Positions 18,301 through 25,830 of a stretch of DNA of 62,993 nucleotides are shown here, piece after piece (the first letter of the stretch is position 1; each line of letters begins with the position of its first letter). Both the position numbers and the translations under genes were made by a program. This stretch comes from Peptococcaceae bacterium BRH_c8a (lineage in GTDB: Bacteria > Bacillota > Desulfotomaculia > Desulfotomaculales > Desulfallaceae): assembly GCA_000961575.1 (NCBI GenBank), contig LADP01000011.1:1-62993 (forward strand), written 5' to 3'. The notes under the pieces were generated by a model. It was given only the letters and a program-made list of their open reading frames with translations. It ran no database searches and was not told where the DNA came from.

Positions 18301-20162
18301 TTTGCGTCCGGCCCCATGATTTTTCCGCTGGTGAGGGTGATGCCCTTGCCGTCGTGCCATTCATGAATATCGGTGCCTGTCAGGGCAGGTGCTCGCCCGC
18401 CGATACCGTATTCCTTTTTCAAGAAGTCAATATTTTCTTTCGCAGAGGCATTTTGCTGAAAGTGCAGATAAATCCGGTACTTTCCGTCCTGCACACCGCT
18501 TCCCTGCCGCAAAACCGTATCAATGGCTTCCTGGGGAATAGAAAAAGCGGAGGATTTTTCTTCCTCCGTCTGTTCAATCAAGGTAATTTGCTGCTGCACT
18601 GACGGCAATGCCGGCGGTTCATCAAGGAATTCACCCAGCAGAATCATACTGTCGAAGTGACCGGCAATGACTCCCCAATCATAGTACCTCTGTGATGTTC
18701 TTGCGGCGTAGCTGCCCTCCCAAAGATGGAGAACATTTTGGTGGGTCTTGTACCCGACGCGATGATCTCCGTTGACTATCAGTTCTGTGTAGTTATTATT
18801 AAAAATGTTTTTGATGTATTCGGTACGCTCGTTGCTATCCTCGTGAACGGCATAAAAGTCTACGATTTCTTGCTTGGTTACCTTCAAGTGCGGGGTAGAG
18901 CGCAGGAGTTCATTGATAACCGGCGTAGAATGAAAAAACGGAAGACTTTTGTCCTCCGTTTCTCTGTCGTACCATGTTAATTGTAAATCAGCTCCGCCAG
19001 CACCGATTCCTCCGCTGAGTGCCGTAGGTTGTTCATGTGTCCTGTCCAGCCCATCGGGTCGGTCGCCTTGTCCGGCGCGGGACTGCTCTGTAAGAGCTTC
19101 GCTGTGATCTGTTCGATGCGCTCCTTCGCTGTCCGGTCGATTTCCGACAGGTGGCTGTTCAGTTTGCCCGACAGCATCAGGCTTGCGTACATTCCTTTCC
19201 GGTAGTTTTTCAGATATGTTTTGCGCAACATCCCATATTTGCCGATGTACGTTTCTTCCTTCGGCAGCATCAGGTCGGGTATCAGATAATCGCCCTTCTG
19301 CGTGTAGGTCAGTTCCATATTTACCATCCCTTTCAGAATTACTGTTTTGCTTTACGTTTTCATTGTGATGTACATCCTGATTTTTTGCAAAGGTACGGTT
19401 TTGTTTTTTCTCCGCTTTTTGCAGTTCCTTGACCGTTGCCCCGATTTCCTTTAAAACCATTTCGGAAATATCACTTGTGGCCGCACCCAAGCGCGAAATG
19501 GTATCCAGCGTATTGAAATTCACAATGCCTTGAAAATCCTCAAAGCTCAGGTATTCATCGGCAGGATAGCCGCAGCGGACTAATGCTATGTAAGCCACGG
19601 AAATCTTGAGAATCTCCTTGAAGATTACTTCCACATTCAGGTCGTCCAGCTCTTCCAAAAAGCTATTTTCCCTAAAGTACATCAGATCAGAGAGATAGTC
19701 GGGGAAATTATCATCCACGGCATTGCGGGCGGCAGAGATTAAGGCGGTCACAATATCTTTATTTTCTTCAAGCTCACCAAAGGTGCTTTCCAACGTTTCC
19801 TTCACGGACTCCGCATATCTATCCTGCATCGCCCAAAGCGCAACGGGGCGGTTATAGCGGCTGTTGGTGTCCGACACATCGAACACATGTCGCAAAGTTA
19901 AACGGCTTCCGCTGTCGTCGATGAGGGCGATGCCCTTCGCGCCTCGGTTTACCCATCTGCCAAACTTCTGATTCCATAGCTCAATGGGAGCACAGGCAGT
20001 CGCATCGGGACGCTGCGCATAAATCAAAAGCTGATCCTGAAACGGATATTTGTAATTCCATGCTGCCGTTTTCAGAAAGGAAGTCCAGTTGACAGGATTT
20101 CTTGTGGCGCTGTGAGCCGTCCTTTCCGAAAGCTCTGTAATCAGTTGCAGCTTCGTTGCCAA
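12327..20162 (-). CDS. Giant methylase-helicase of the ICE, 2611 aa
   Basis: TTG start (20162) 8 bases after AAGGAGGG. Order of domains: ArdC-like N-terminal segment (YPFQDQLLIYAQRPDA, about residues 40-95); several linker modules; an N6-adenine methyltransferase (ILEPACGIGNFFG near 1130, IGNVPFGSYG in place of NPPF/Y near 1195); then an SF2/SNF2 helicase (Walker A HCVGAGKTYEM near 1804, DEAD box VDEADFYKN near 1967, helicase motif VI LEQRSGRIVRQGN near 2297). A coiled-coil C-terminus follows. The family is a hallmark of Tn1549/CTn-like ICEs and is thought to protect or process transferred DNA. A 77-residue deleted copy exists at 45260. Confidence 0.88.
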   Translation of the reverse strand: MATKLQLITELSERTAHSATRNPVNWTSFLKTAAWNYKYPFQDQLLIYAQRPDATACAPIELWNQKFGRWVNRGAKGIALIDDSGSRLTLRHVFDVSDTNSRYNRPVALWAMQDRYAESVKETLESTFGELEENKDIVTALISAARNAVDDNFPDYLSDLMYFRENSFLEELDDLNVEVIFKEILKISVAYIALVRCGYPADEYLSFEDFQGIVNFNTLDTISRLGAATSDISEMVLKEIGATVKELQKAEKKQNRTFAKNQDVHHNENVKQNSNSERDGKYGTDLHAEGRLSDTRPDAAEGRNVHRQIWDVAQNISEKLPERNVRKPDAVGQTEQPPVGNRPDSEGAHRTDHSEALTEQSRAGQGDRPDGLDRTHEQPTALSGGIGAGGADLQLTWYDRETEDKSLPFFHSTPVINELLRSTPHLKVTKQEIVDFYAVHEDSNERTEYIKNIFNNNYTELIVNGDHRVGYKTHQNVLHLWEGSYAARTSQRYYDWGVIAGHFDSMILLGEFLDEPPALPSVQQQITLIEQTEEEKSSAFSIPQEAIDTVLRQGSGVQDGKYRIYLHFQQNASAKENIDFLKKEYGIGGRAPALTGTDIHEWHDGKGITLTSGKIMGPDAKIVLPWAKVQKRIGELITTDRYLNSKEKEYLPVYEQQMEERRQQLAEQTYAREILNREPAPSEPKPPSRKNAKYAFSLGDTVYLGTDEYEILSFDSGKVLLRDISFPLFSKELARDDFDRMLRENPLNDHLIAAGKVPEQPAEEKGTPSPRTLYQAYLPQIVNRIRTDEIYPYLRDRDTDPDSAERELGSAIDRIVLSMQEEHPAFYEAYTTLPQFKEWLAEDVFQRTYQDYLTEKRDVVTLHADDPNAPEWVRATSDVTITHEGNTVTSDSGSESEKNYVEFDLEFPDGQAREAEKKPAEKEIAVGVELSIEDRRYAIDSIDEEADTVSLRDITFQRNTGFPIFRSESIEFVHGVLEQAKEPVWRKTQDGEVSKVIIDLQPASQKQPRVNFRITDDELGHGGAKTKYGWNVAAIRLLNQLEEQNRFATPEEQEILSRYLGWGGLPQVFDEQNSQWAKEYAMLKELLTDEEYTSARASTLNAHYTSPTVVKAMYACLGNMGFQTGNILEPACGIGNFFGLVPESMKNSKLYGVELDGITGRIAKQLYQNASIAVQGFEETNLPDSFFDLAIGNVPFGSYGVADKKYDKYKFYIHDYFFAKTLDKVRPGGIVAFITSKGTMDKQNPEVRKYIAQRAELLGAVRLPNNAFFANAGTEVTTDILFLQKRDRVIDIEPDWVHLSTTKDGIPVNRYFADNPEMVLGTLAYDDRMYGNKSETTCMPYEGADLAELLREALENIHAEITEYELEDVTEDVGTSIPADPNVRNFSYTVMDGAIYYRENSRMNRVETSVTAEGRIKGMIAIRDSVRELIEYQTEDYSNEIIQEQQCKLNRLYDTFTAKYGLLNSRGNNMAFADDSSYCLLCSLEILDENGELERKADMFTKRTIRQRTTVTHVDTATEALAISIAEKACVDMGFMQSLTGLSEGQLVKDLEGVVFRNPTHFNNDGIIQYETADAYLSGNVREKLQTARQFAEMHPDLYGINVSALEAVQPKDLDASEIDVRLGATWLPPDVVKDFMLELLETPYMYRRYIDVFYSTYTANWNVKGKNDDRSDNIKANVTYGTKRINAYKIIEDTLNLRDVRIFDTVYEDGNEKRILNKKETAIAQQKQEAIKEAFQGWIWKKPERRERLTRLYNDRFNSVRPREYDGSHIRFTGMNPEISLRKHQVDAVAHILYGGNTMLAHCVGAGKTYEMTAAAMESKHLGLCNKSMFVVPNHLTEQWAGEFLQLYPSANILVATKKDFETKNRKKFCARIATGDYDAVIIGHSQFEKIPISAERQKQQLQDQIAEITSGIRELKEEKGERYAIKQLEKTKKTLKLKLDKLNDTSRKDDVVTFEELGVDRLFVDEADFYKNLFLYTKMRNVAGLSQTEAQKSSDLFAKCRYLDELTEGRGIIFATGTPISNSITEMYTMQRYLQYKLLREKGLQHFDCWASTFGETVTAIELAPEGTGYRAKTRFARFYNLPELMSMFKEVADIKTADMLNLPVPKANYHNVAVKPSEFQQDMVAELAERAEQVRAKKVEPYEDNMLKITNDGRKLALDQRLANPMLPDHEDSKVNACVENIFRFWQENNEKKLTQLVFCDLSTPKGDGNFNVYDDVRQKLIARGVPADEVAFIHDANTETRKKELFAKVRKGQVRALLGSTFKMGAGTNVQDKLIALHDLDCPWRPRDLEQRSGRIVRQGNKNDEVHIFRYVTENTFDAYLYQIIENKQRFISQIMTSKSPVRSAEDIDETALSYAEIKALATGNPYIKDKMDLDIQVSKLKLLKANHLSQRYALEDRLLKQFPQQIKFTEERIAGYEKDLALYERHGTSEPVADGAEDSKFAGMTVKNISYTEKAQAGAAILEACKLMTTPEPQELGSYMSFPMLFSFDGFNKQYQITLRGALSHTVTLGTDIYGNITRLNNVLAEIPNKLEYCQEQLKTLHQQMETAKEQIDIPFEKEQELQTKSARLAELNILLNMDKHENEVLDGEPDEDIDVSEKKAVGYER

Positions 20163-20175
20163 CGTTTATCCCTCC

Positions 20176-20661
20176 TTATCGTTCCGGCTCATGGCTCTTC
20201 TTTTTTGGGGCAGTCTGTATGTATTTGCCCTCAGTTTTTTCATTCAGCCGTTCCTTTTCATTTTTATAGCAGTAGATGTAAAAGTTATAGTCACCCCGCT
20301 GCGGGAAACAGCGGATAAAATAGCAGTATCGGTCGGTATTCACACAAAAGCCGTACGTGTCGGGATGCCATGCGCCCGGTATTTTGGCCTCCCGGTGTCC
20401 ATAGCAGTAGTTCACCATGGTTCCCAAGTCCTTCAAAGGCCCTCGTGTGCGTAGTTTGTTTATGACAGCGGCAATATCGGACTTGAACTCCGGAGTATTC
20501 AGCGAACTTTGATGGTCAAACCATGTATGCCAAAACTCCCGGCCCTTGTGTCCGAAATCCCCTCGCAGGTGCCCGATACAGCCAAGCTCTTTGTCTTTTT
20601 CGTCATTGGAATAAAACAGGGCAGCTTCCTCCGGGGAAAAGGGTCTGATTTCAAATGTCAT
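20176..20661 (-). CDS. Conserved ICE protein, 161 aa
   Basis: ATG at 20661 is 6 bases after GAGGTG; a GTG three codons earlier overlaps that site. The protein has FEIRPFSPEEAALFYSNDEKDKELGCIGHLRGDFG near its start and FWHTWFDHQ; it is soluble, with a basic C-terminus ending KKKSHEPER. It lies between the 99-aa gene and the giant helicase. The second copy of the module lacks it completely. Function unknown. Confidence 0.65.
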   Translation of the reverse strand: MTFEIRPFSPEEAALFYSNDEKDKELGCIGHLRGDFGHKGREFWHTWFDHQSSLNTPEFKSDIAAVINKLRTRGPLKDLGTMVNYCYGHREAKIPGAWHPDTYGFCVNTDRYCYFIRCFPQRGDYNFYIYCYKNEKERLNEKTEGKYIQTAPKKKSHEPER

Positions 20662-20671
20662 TTTGATCACC

Positions 20672-20971
20672 TCACCGTTCTATCCCATGCTTTTTCTTTT
20701 GGGGCTGCGGTACTGGTTTTTCGGGTGTATCCTTTTCCTGCTGGAGACTTTTTAAATAATGGACTTCATCCAACGCCCGGTTACATAAATCCACAAGTGC
20801 GGTCAGGCGGTCATTCATGTAATGACCCCAGAAATATTCCTTTTCACCCTTTCTGCATTTCCACGTCACAAAGTTTGCGGGTGCTTCATCACGCTGACCG
20901 ATTACAAATTCCGCATTTCCCACGGTCAGTCGGTCGGTGATGACATAACCTGCATTGATTTCCTTTTCCAT
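20672..20971 (-). CDS. Conserved ICE protein (99 aa), copy 1
   Basis: ATG at 20971 follows AGGAGGTTTGAAC. Product: EINAGYVITDRLTVGNAEFVIG, then FVTWKCRKGEKEYFWGHYMNDRLTALVDLCNRALDEV, then a basic tail. It looks like a small two-part protein with a beta-rich N-half and a helical C-half. The copy at 44948 is the same length and mostly identical, so the family is under selection. No function is known to me. Confidence 0.7.
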   Translation of the reverse strand: MEKEINAGYVITDRLTVGNAEFVIGQRDEAPANFVTWKCRKGEKEYFWGHYMNDRLTALVDLCNRALDEVHYLKSLQQEKDTPEKPVPQPQKKKHGIER

Positions 20972-20982
20972 GTTCAAACCTC

Positions 20983-21591
20983 CTAACGTTCCTGCTCATA
21001 TTTTTTCTGCTTTACCTGCCTTTCGGTCTGTATCTGTTTGAGCCGTTCCTTTGCCCAATCGGGCAGATGCTCCGGCTTGATGGTGCCCAAAATATCCTCC
21101 CGGTTCCAGCGTGATTCTTTGCCGGAATAGAGGTTGACAGTGTAGACAGCGCGGCCCCGGGAATTGGCATGAGAGCCAAAGCCGCCTGTGGCCAGTACAA
21201 GCTGCTTGTCGGCAGTACGGTATTCAGGGCGCAGGCGCTCCGGACGGATGACTGCCACCTTGTTTTCAATACTCTCTCCGTAATCATTCGGGATACAATG
21301 CTCCAGCTTGAAAGGCTGCAGGGGAACGGTGATTTTGTCCCGTTCCGCTTTGATCGCTTCAAGCTGCGCCTGTACGCGGTCGGTAAATTCTGTCATCATT
21401 TCAACGTAGTCCGCACTTGCTGAGGCATTAAAATAGTGATCGATGCCCAACGGGTTATCCCAGGTGTAATTGCATACCATGTACGGATAATCGGTTTTGG
21501 TATCATCCAGCGCAAAAAGGATTTCTTTATCTCCAACATGAATGGCGTGTTTTACCTCGTAGGTATCCACCATGCGTTTTTCTTCATCCAT
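20983..21591 (-). CDS. Conserved ICE protein (202 aa), copy 1
   Basis: ATG at 21591 (MDEEKRMVDTYEVKHAI) was chosen because it matches the start of the homologous gene at 44327; a GTG four codons upstream overlaps GGAG. It contains a DNPLGI...FNASASADYVEMMTEF region and a central VAVIRPERLRPEYRTADKQLVLATGGFG segment, then a basic end. It resembles the DUF-type proteins encoded before the giant helicase in clostridial ICEs. Cytosolic. Role unknown. Confidence 0.7.
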   Translation of the reverse strand: MDEEKRMVDTYEVKHAIHVGDKEILFALDDTKTDYPYMVCNYTWDNPLGIDHYFNASASADYVEMMTEFTDRVQAQLEAIKAERDKITVPLQPFKLEHCIPNDYGESIENKVAVIRPERLRPEYRTADKQLVLATGGFGSHANSRGRAVYTVNLYSGKESRWNREDILGTIKPEHLPDWAKERLKQIQTERQVKQKKYEQER

Positions 21592-21623
21592 CGATATTTC
21601 CACTCCAATCTATGAGGCAGACG

Positions 21624-21649
21624 AAAAGGGACGGTTTGCCGTCCCTTTT
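21624..21649. terminator. Hairpin terminator after the pilus operon
   Basis: Perfect 11-bp arms (AAAAGGGACGG/CCGTCCCTTTT) with a 4-nt loop; the A/T ends can serve either strand. It separates the pilus genes from the conserved 202-aa gene. Confidence 0.75.
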
Positions 21650-21661
21650 GCCATCCTGCCG

Positions 21662-21751
21662 TTATTTCTTTTTCCGCTTGATGTGCAAATACACCGCACC
21701 ACCGACAATTACAAGACAGAGCACGATGGCCAGTATCGCTTTCAGTTCCAC
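21662..21751 (-). CDS. 29-aa single-pass membrane peptide
   Basis: GTG at 21751, 6 bases after AGGAGGTG. The peptide starts MELKAILAIVLCLVIVGG and consists of one transmembrane helix followed by a basic anchor HIKRKKK. It is the last gene of the Tad operon before the terminator, 15 bp downstream of the prepilin peptidase. Very small membrane proteins are easily missed. The ribosome-binding site, topology and operon position make it credible. Confidence 0.6.
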   Translation of the reverse strand: MELKAILAIVLCLVIVGGAVYLHIKRKKK

Positions 21752-21766
21752 AAAATCACCTCCTAC

Positions 21767-22186
21767 TTAACAGCAAATCAGTTCGTATATCAAAAGAGCC
21801 ACGGCATACGTGAAGAAACCAATGCTCAGAAATACGGCCAATGGGACGCTTTTTTGCTTTGTCGCCTTTGCATAGATACAGGCGGGAAGCAAAGCAATAA
21901 AGAGAATGACCGCAAGAGAGTACAAGCCAAAGCAAAAGCCCATTGCCGCCGTGAGCTTAATGTCGCCGCCTCCAACACCTCCAAACTTGGCGGCAAGGAA
22001 AAACAGGCACAATCCCGGCAGCAGAAATCCGACAATCCGCTCAAGTAAGGCTGGATATGGCAGCAGAAAAGCGGATGCAGCTCCGATCAATAGAATGGCT
22101 ATCCATGTCCAATCCGGAATAATCCGCTTTCTATAATCCATTACTGCTGCCCAAAGTATGGGAATGGCGCATAACAGCGTGGCCAT
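21767..22186 (-). CDS. tadV: Prepilin peptidase, A24 family (TadV/CpaA)
   Basis: ATG at 22186; 139 aa. Polytopic membrane aspartic protease that cleaves the leader of Flp-type prepilins. The first catalytic aspartate is in MDYRKRIIPDW (about residues 17-28) and the second in the GxGD motif GGGDIKLTAAMGF (about 73-85). Five or six membrane helices. The length fits the short TadV/CpaA class that lacks the methylase domain. It overlaps or abuts the CARDB-protein gene. Confidence 0.9.
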   Translation of the reverse strand: MATLLCAIPILWAAVMDYRKRIIPDWTWIAILLIGAASAFLLPYPALLERIVGFLLPGLCLFFLAAKFGGVGGGDIKLTAAMGFCFGLYSLAVILFIALLPACIYAKATKQKSVPLAVFLSIGFFTYAVALLIYELICC

Positions 22187-22188
22187 TA

Positions 22189-25100
22189 TCAATTCCCCGT
22201 GGTGACATCATCATCGTACATGCTGTCCACCACATAAATTTTTAGCTCTCCTCCGGTAACCCACTTGGATAAGGTCCCTCCCGGGGTGTGCACGTCGGTA
22301 ACCAAAAGCTGCACGATATAATCCATGTTGTCGGGGAACCAGGTTGGAACATATTGCTTTTTGTACAGGAACGGTGAGCTGGGATTCTCCCGGAAAGTAA
22401 AATGATTCGTACTGTCGGACATCAACGGTACGGATGTTTCATAGCGGTACTGCGGCAGATAGACTTCCGCCGTCTGGGCGGCGGTAATCAGCTCCGGCTT
22501 GTCGTAATTGGTGTTTATGGTAGCAGTAACGCTGATGGTAAAGCCGTAGCCAGATTTGAGATAGCCCTTTGCCTTGGTGTCGTAGTCTAGTGCGGCAGTG
22601 ACTTTCAGTTCGGCATAAAACTGCCGCCATACAAATTGGCCGTTTTCATAGCGTTGCTCCCACCACGTCACTTTTGGCTGGTCGCTTCTTTGCGGCGGTG
22701 CGGGGACGGTCCTGCTTTCTTCCGGCTCATCATAGGCTACATTTTTGATGACGGCATTTTGGGTATAGGTGTTGTTGGCGGCAGTGGTTTCATTGTCTAA
22801 TACTTTATCGGGGTTGATGGTGGCGATCAGAGTGATGTTTTTATCAGCTTGGACATTGGGGGTATTCCATTTGAGCGATACGACGTTCCAGGTGTCTTGC
22901 TCCATGACCACGGCATCAACACGCTTTTTGATCGAAAGCTCCGGGATTTCAAACAGGACGGAAACCTTTTGCCCCGGCGTAAAGTCTAGGCTTCCTTTGT
23001 TGGATACCTTGATGGTACTGATGACCGTCTGGTTTTCCTTGTATTGGTCGGGCGTTATCCGCTGTACATCCAGGTCATAGGGACGTTCTACCACCATGAT
23101 TTCCGCTGCCGCTTGGTTGTTGCTGGTGTTGCTATCCCTGTAATCTGTAGGCGGTGATACCTGTGCCGCCAAATGAATGGTTGTGCCTTTTTCTCCCGCC
23201 GTGCTTTTGACGACGTAAGCTTTGGTTTCATAGGCTTTGAAATTTGCAGTGGATGGCACTGTCAAAACCGCCTTGCCGTCAATGGAAGCGTTCAAGTTCA
23301 CTCCCGACAACGTTTTGTCCGTGGAATTGGCAAAATACACGGTAAAGCTGTATTCCTCCTGCTCGTAAACCATGGGCGGGCAGGATAGGTTAGCCCATAT
23401 GTCGCACAGCTTTTCCGAAGGTACATCCGGATTGTCTGGGTTATCGGGATTGTCCGGGTTATCCGGTGGGTTGTCGGGATTATCAGGATTGTCCGGTGGG
23501 TTGTCAGGATTAACAGGCGGATTGTCGGGATTGCCGGAAGGCTTTTTCACTACCGTGATTTTTGAAACGGCGGTGTTGTTGGCCGGATTATCGTCCCGGA
23601 AGCCGTTCGGCGTTGTAATATTGGCCCACAGGTTATATATCTCGCCCGCGTTTCCCGCCGTGCCTGTAATGGTGAAGGATTTTGTCTCCCTAGGATTGAA
23701 ACTGTAAGTTTTCGGAATTTGTGCCAAAGCGGTATCGTTGTATGTCCCCCGCAATAGCACATTTTTCAGTTCCGTACCGGATTGGTTGGTAAAGCTCACG
23801 GTATAGCTGTAGTTCTCATGTTCATATACGGTGGACGGCGCAAGAATGCTTGCCGACAAGTCGCAAAGCTTCGGTGAGTCAGGCGGCTGATCCGGGGGAT
23901 TATCCGGGATATCCGGCTGGTCGGGATTATTGCCAGGGTCAGGCGTTTTTTCAGGTTCCGGTGCAGGTTCCTCAATGATTTTGATGATTGCCGTGGCTGT
24001 GTTGTTGGCGGGATTGCCGTCTATAAAGCCCTCCGGTACACCGATGTTCGCCCACAGGTTTATCACATCAGCAGAAGTGTCGGCCTTGCGTTTGATGGTG
24101 TAGGTTTTGCTCTCATTGGGTGAGAAGTCCTGCACGGCGGGAATCTCTTTGATCAGGTCATCGTCCACCGTGCCTTTGAGTGGTACATCATAAGCCGGAC
24201 TATTTCCGCTGTTCATAAAAACTACGGTGAAGGAATAGCTGTCCCCCCGGTAGACCGTGGCAGGGGCGCGGATGGCAACCGACAGGTCGTTTCCGTCACA
24301 AGCCTTGAACTTGAAATAGAAGTCTGCGGTGGGAATTTTGTAATTAATTTTTTGCGTAATAGAGGTCTGTGTACTACTTTCTCCATCGGTATATTCGGCG
24401 CTCTCCGGCGTGTAGTCCCATTCAAGACCGCAATAGATAAAATTGCGGGACAGGAGGATGTCGTCCTTGGAAAAGGTGACGGAGGTAGTCTGATATGGGA
24501 AAAGAAGCTCCGGCACTCCCTTGTCCTGGGCTGAGAGCTTTCCATAAACCTCTTGCTTGCTTTCATCACACCAGGTTGCATCAATGTTGATTTTTACTGG
24601 AGCCTGATAGGTGATTTCCGTGTTTCGCATGGTTTCAAAGGCAATGAGGGCTTTCTCCGTCCAGCCATAGCTGGTAGTCAATGGTTCAAAATTCATGTTC
24701 GTATCATAGGTTCCATAGAGCTTGCCGGAAGAAAAACCGTAAATTTCCACGACCAGACTACCCTTTAGCGTGTAAGTACCTCCGTCATATTTATCAATCC
24801 AACCGGCAATCCGTTCCTGCTCGTGGTCGGCAACGGTATTGGCGTTCACAAGATCGATACGCTGTGGCTCTTGAAAGGATTTCAGCAGTGTTTCGCCCTC
24901 ATAGATTTCCTTTACGTTCATGCCTATGGTGCGGTAGCGGGTGTCATAAATGGCTTTGACTTGAGATACCACATTGGCCGTGACGGTGAGGACGGCTCCC
25001 TGGTCCGTTTTGGCGGTGATGGTATAAGGACCGGAAGCCTTCTTGCTTTCGACGGTCAGAATATATTCCGGCGTTATCTCACGGCTATGGCCGCCATACT

Positions 25101-25323
25101 CCAATTGAACCCTTGTGAGCGTACCGGTTTTTGCTGTGACACTCACGGGAATTTGTGCCGGGAATTGCTCCACGGCAACCACGCCGCTTTCGCTTTGCAG
25201 GCTGTCTATGGGTGAAGTGACATTGATTTCAATGTCGCTGTTCGATGCGGCAAACGCCTTGACGGAAAAGAGCAGACAGCATATAAATACAAGCGGCATG
25301 GCTAAAATATACTTTCGTTTCAT
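22189..25323 (-). CDS. Secreted CARDB-repeat protein of the pilus operon, 1044 aa
   Basis: ATG at 25323 overlaps the stop of the upstream pseudopilin gene, with AAAGGAGG before it. A clear signal peptide (MKRKYILAMPLVFICCLLF...AFA|A) directs secretion. After about 340 residues of beta-rich sequence come three related CARDB-like repeats (about 341-449, 484-591, 638-746; each with a VYxxxxYSxTVxFxN pattern and a DxNPANNTA-type end), then a fourth, more distant one (about 748-859). Pro/Asp/Asn linkers join the repeats. No LPxTG or C-terminal membrane helix is seen. Likely a surface adhesin carried by the Tad pilus (inference). Confidence 0.75.
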   Translation of the reverse strand: MKRKYILAMPLVFICCLLFSVKAFAASNSDIEINVTSPIDSLQSESGVVAVEQFPAQIPVSVTAKTGTLTRVQLEYGGHSREITPEYILTVESKKASGPYTITAKTDQGAVLTVTANVVSQVKAIYDTRYRTIGMNVKEIYEGETLLKSFQEPQRIDLVNANTVADHEQERIAGWIDKYDGGTYTLKGSLVVEIYGFSSGKLYGTYDTNMNFEPLTTSYGWTEKALIAFETMRNTEITYQAPVKINIDATWCDESKQEVYGKLSAQDKGVPELLFPYQTTSVTFSKDDILLSRNFIYCGLEWDYTPESAEYTDGESSTQTSITQKINYKIPTADFYFKFKACDGNDLSVAIRAPATVYRGDSYSFTVVFMNSGNSPAYDVPLKGTVDDDLIKEIPAVQDFSPNESKTYTIKRKADTSADVINLWANIGVPEGFIDGNPANNTATAIIKIIEEPAPEPEKTPDPGNNPDQPDIPDNPPDQPPDSPKLCDLSASILAPSTVYEHENYSYTVSFTNQSGTELKNVLLRGTYNDTALAQIPKTYSFNPRETKSFTITGTAGNAGEIYNLWANITTPNGFRDDNPANNTAVSKITVVKKPSGNPDNPPVNPDNPPDNPDNPDNPPDNPDNPDNPDNPDVPSEKLCDIWANLSCPPMVYEQEEYSFTVYFANSTDKTLSGVNLNASIDGKAVLTVPSTANFKAYETKAYVVKSTAGEKGTTIHLAAQVSPPTDYRDSNTSNNQAAAEIMVVERPYDLDVQRITPDQYKENQTVISTIKVSNKGSLDFTPGQKVSVLFEIPELSIKKRVDAVVMEQDTWNVVSLKWNTPNVQADKNITLIATINPDKVLDNETTAANNTYTQNAVIKNVAYDEPEESRTVPAPPQRSDQPKVTWWEQRYENGQFVWRQFYAELKVTAALDYDTKAKGYLKSGYGFTISVTATINTNYDKPELITAAQTAEVYLPQYRYETSVPLMSDSTNHFTFRENPSSPFLYKKQYVPTWFPDNMDYIVQLLVTDVHTPGGTLSKWVTGGELKIYVVDSMYDDDVTTGN
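23425..23533 (-). repeat. Tandem repeat coding for an NPD/NPP linker
   Basis: About twelve degenerate 9-bp units coding for NPDNP(P)D blocks between CARDB repeats 2 and 3. Such proline/aspartate linkers act as stiff spacers in surface proteins. Tandem units can change number by slippage, which would alter linker length. Confidence 0.8.
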
Positions 25324-25805
25324 TCGGAACCTCCTTTCTCGATTCTGTTGTTGACGCTGGAGATGGTAAAGGGAAGCCGAACCTCGCCGGTCAGGAAGCC
25401 GAAAATGCTGCGGGTTTTCAGTGTCCCTTTCAGCGTCAGCCGGGGCGGGTCATCGGTGGCCTCCAGGCTTTCAATTTCAAGCTCATAAACCCATTGCCCA
25501 TTGGCATATTTGTCCATTTCCGGGTTCAGTCCCATGCTTTCGTGCAAATATTCGTACAGCGTTTCCTCGGCAAGGGCGCTGTCCATCCGTGAATAGCCGT
25601 CTCTTCGGTATTCGTCGAGCATGGCGTATTCTACAGAGTCGTTTACCCCGCGCTGGAGCACGTATTCCACTTGCTGGTAAAGACTTTCCATGCGGAAGTA
25701 TTCGATCAGGATAGCGGCAAGGGTGAGAATAAAAAAGACGAGGATGAGGATAAACACAAAAGCGTCGCCCTTCCGGTTGTTCATAATGCGTTTGAAATTG
25801 CCCAC
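25320..25805 (-). CDS. TadE/TadG-like pseudopilin
   Basis: GTG at 25805 is 8 bases after AAGGAGGG, so it was preferred to the ATG at 25784. The 161-aa protein has a short basic N-terminus (MNNRKGD) and one hydrophobic helix (about residues 15-38), then a soluble domain with LLYQ-type helix MESLYQQVEYVLQRGVNDSVEYAM. This is the layout of TadE/F/G minor pseudopilins. It follows a second TadE-like gene and precedes the CARDB protein. Confidence 0.7.
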   Translation of the reverse strand: MGNFKRIMNNRKGDAFVFILILVFFILTLAAILIEYFRMESLYQQVEYVLQRGVNDSVEYAMLDEYRRDGYSRMDSALAEETLYEYLHESMGLNPEMDKYANGQWVYELEIESLEATDDPPRLTLKGTLKTRSIFGFLTGEVRLPFTISSVNNRIEKGGSE

Positions 25806-25830
25806 AGGTTTTCCCTCCTTTCCGGCATTT

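Noticed and set aside
23425-23533. Short regular repeats resembling a CRISPR array.
   Set aside because: Units are 9 bp without spacers and encode an NPD linker in frame.
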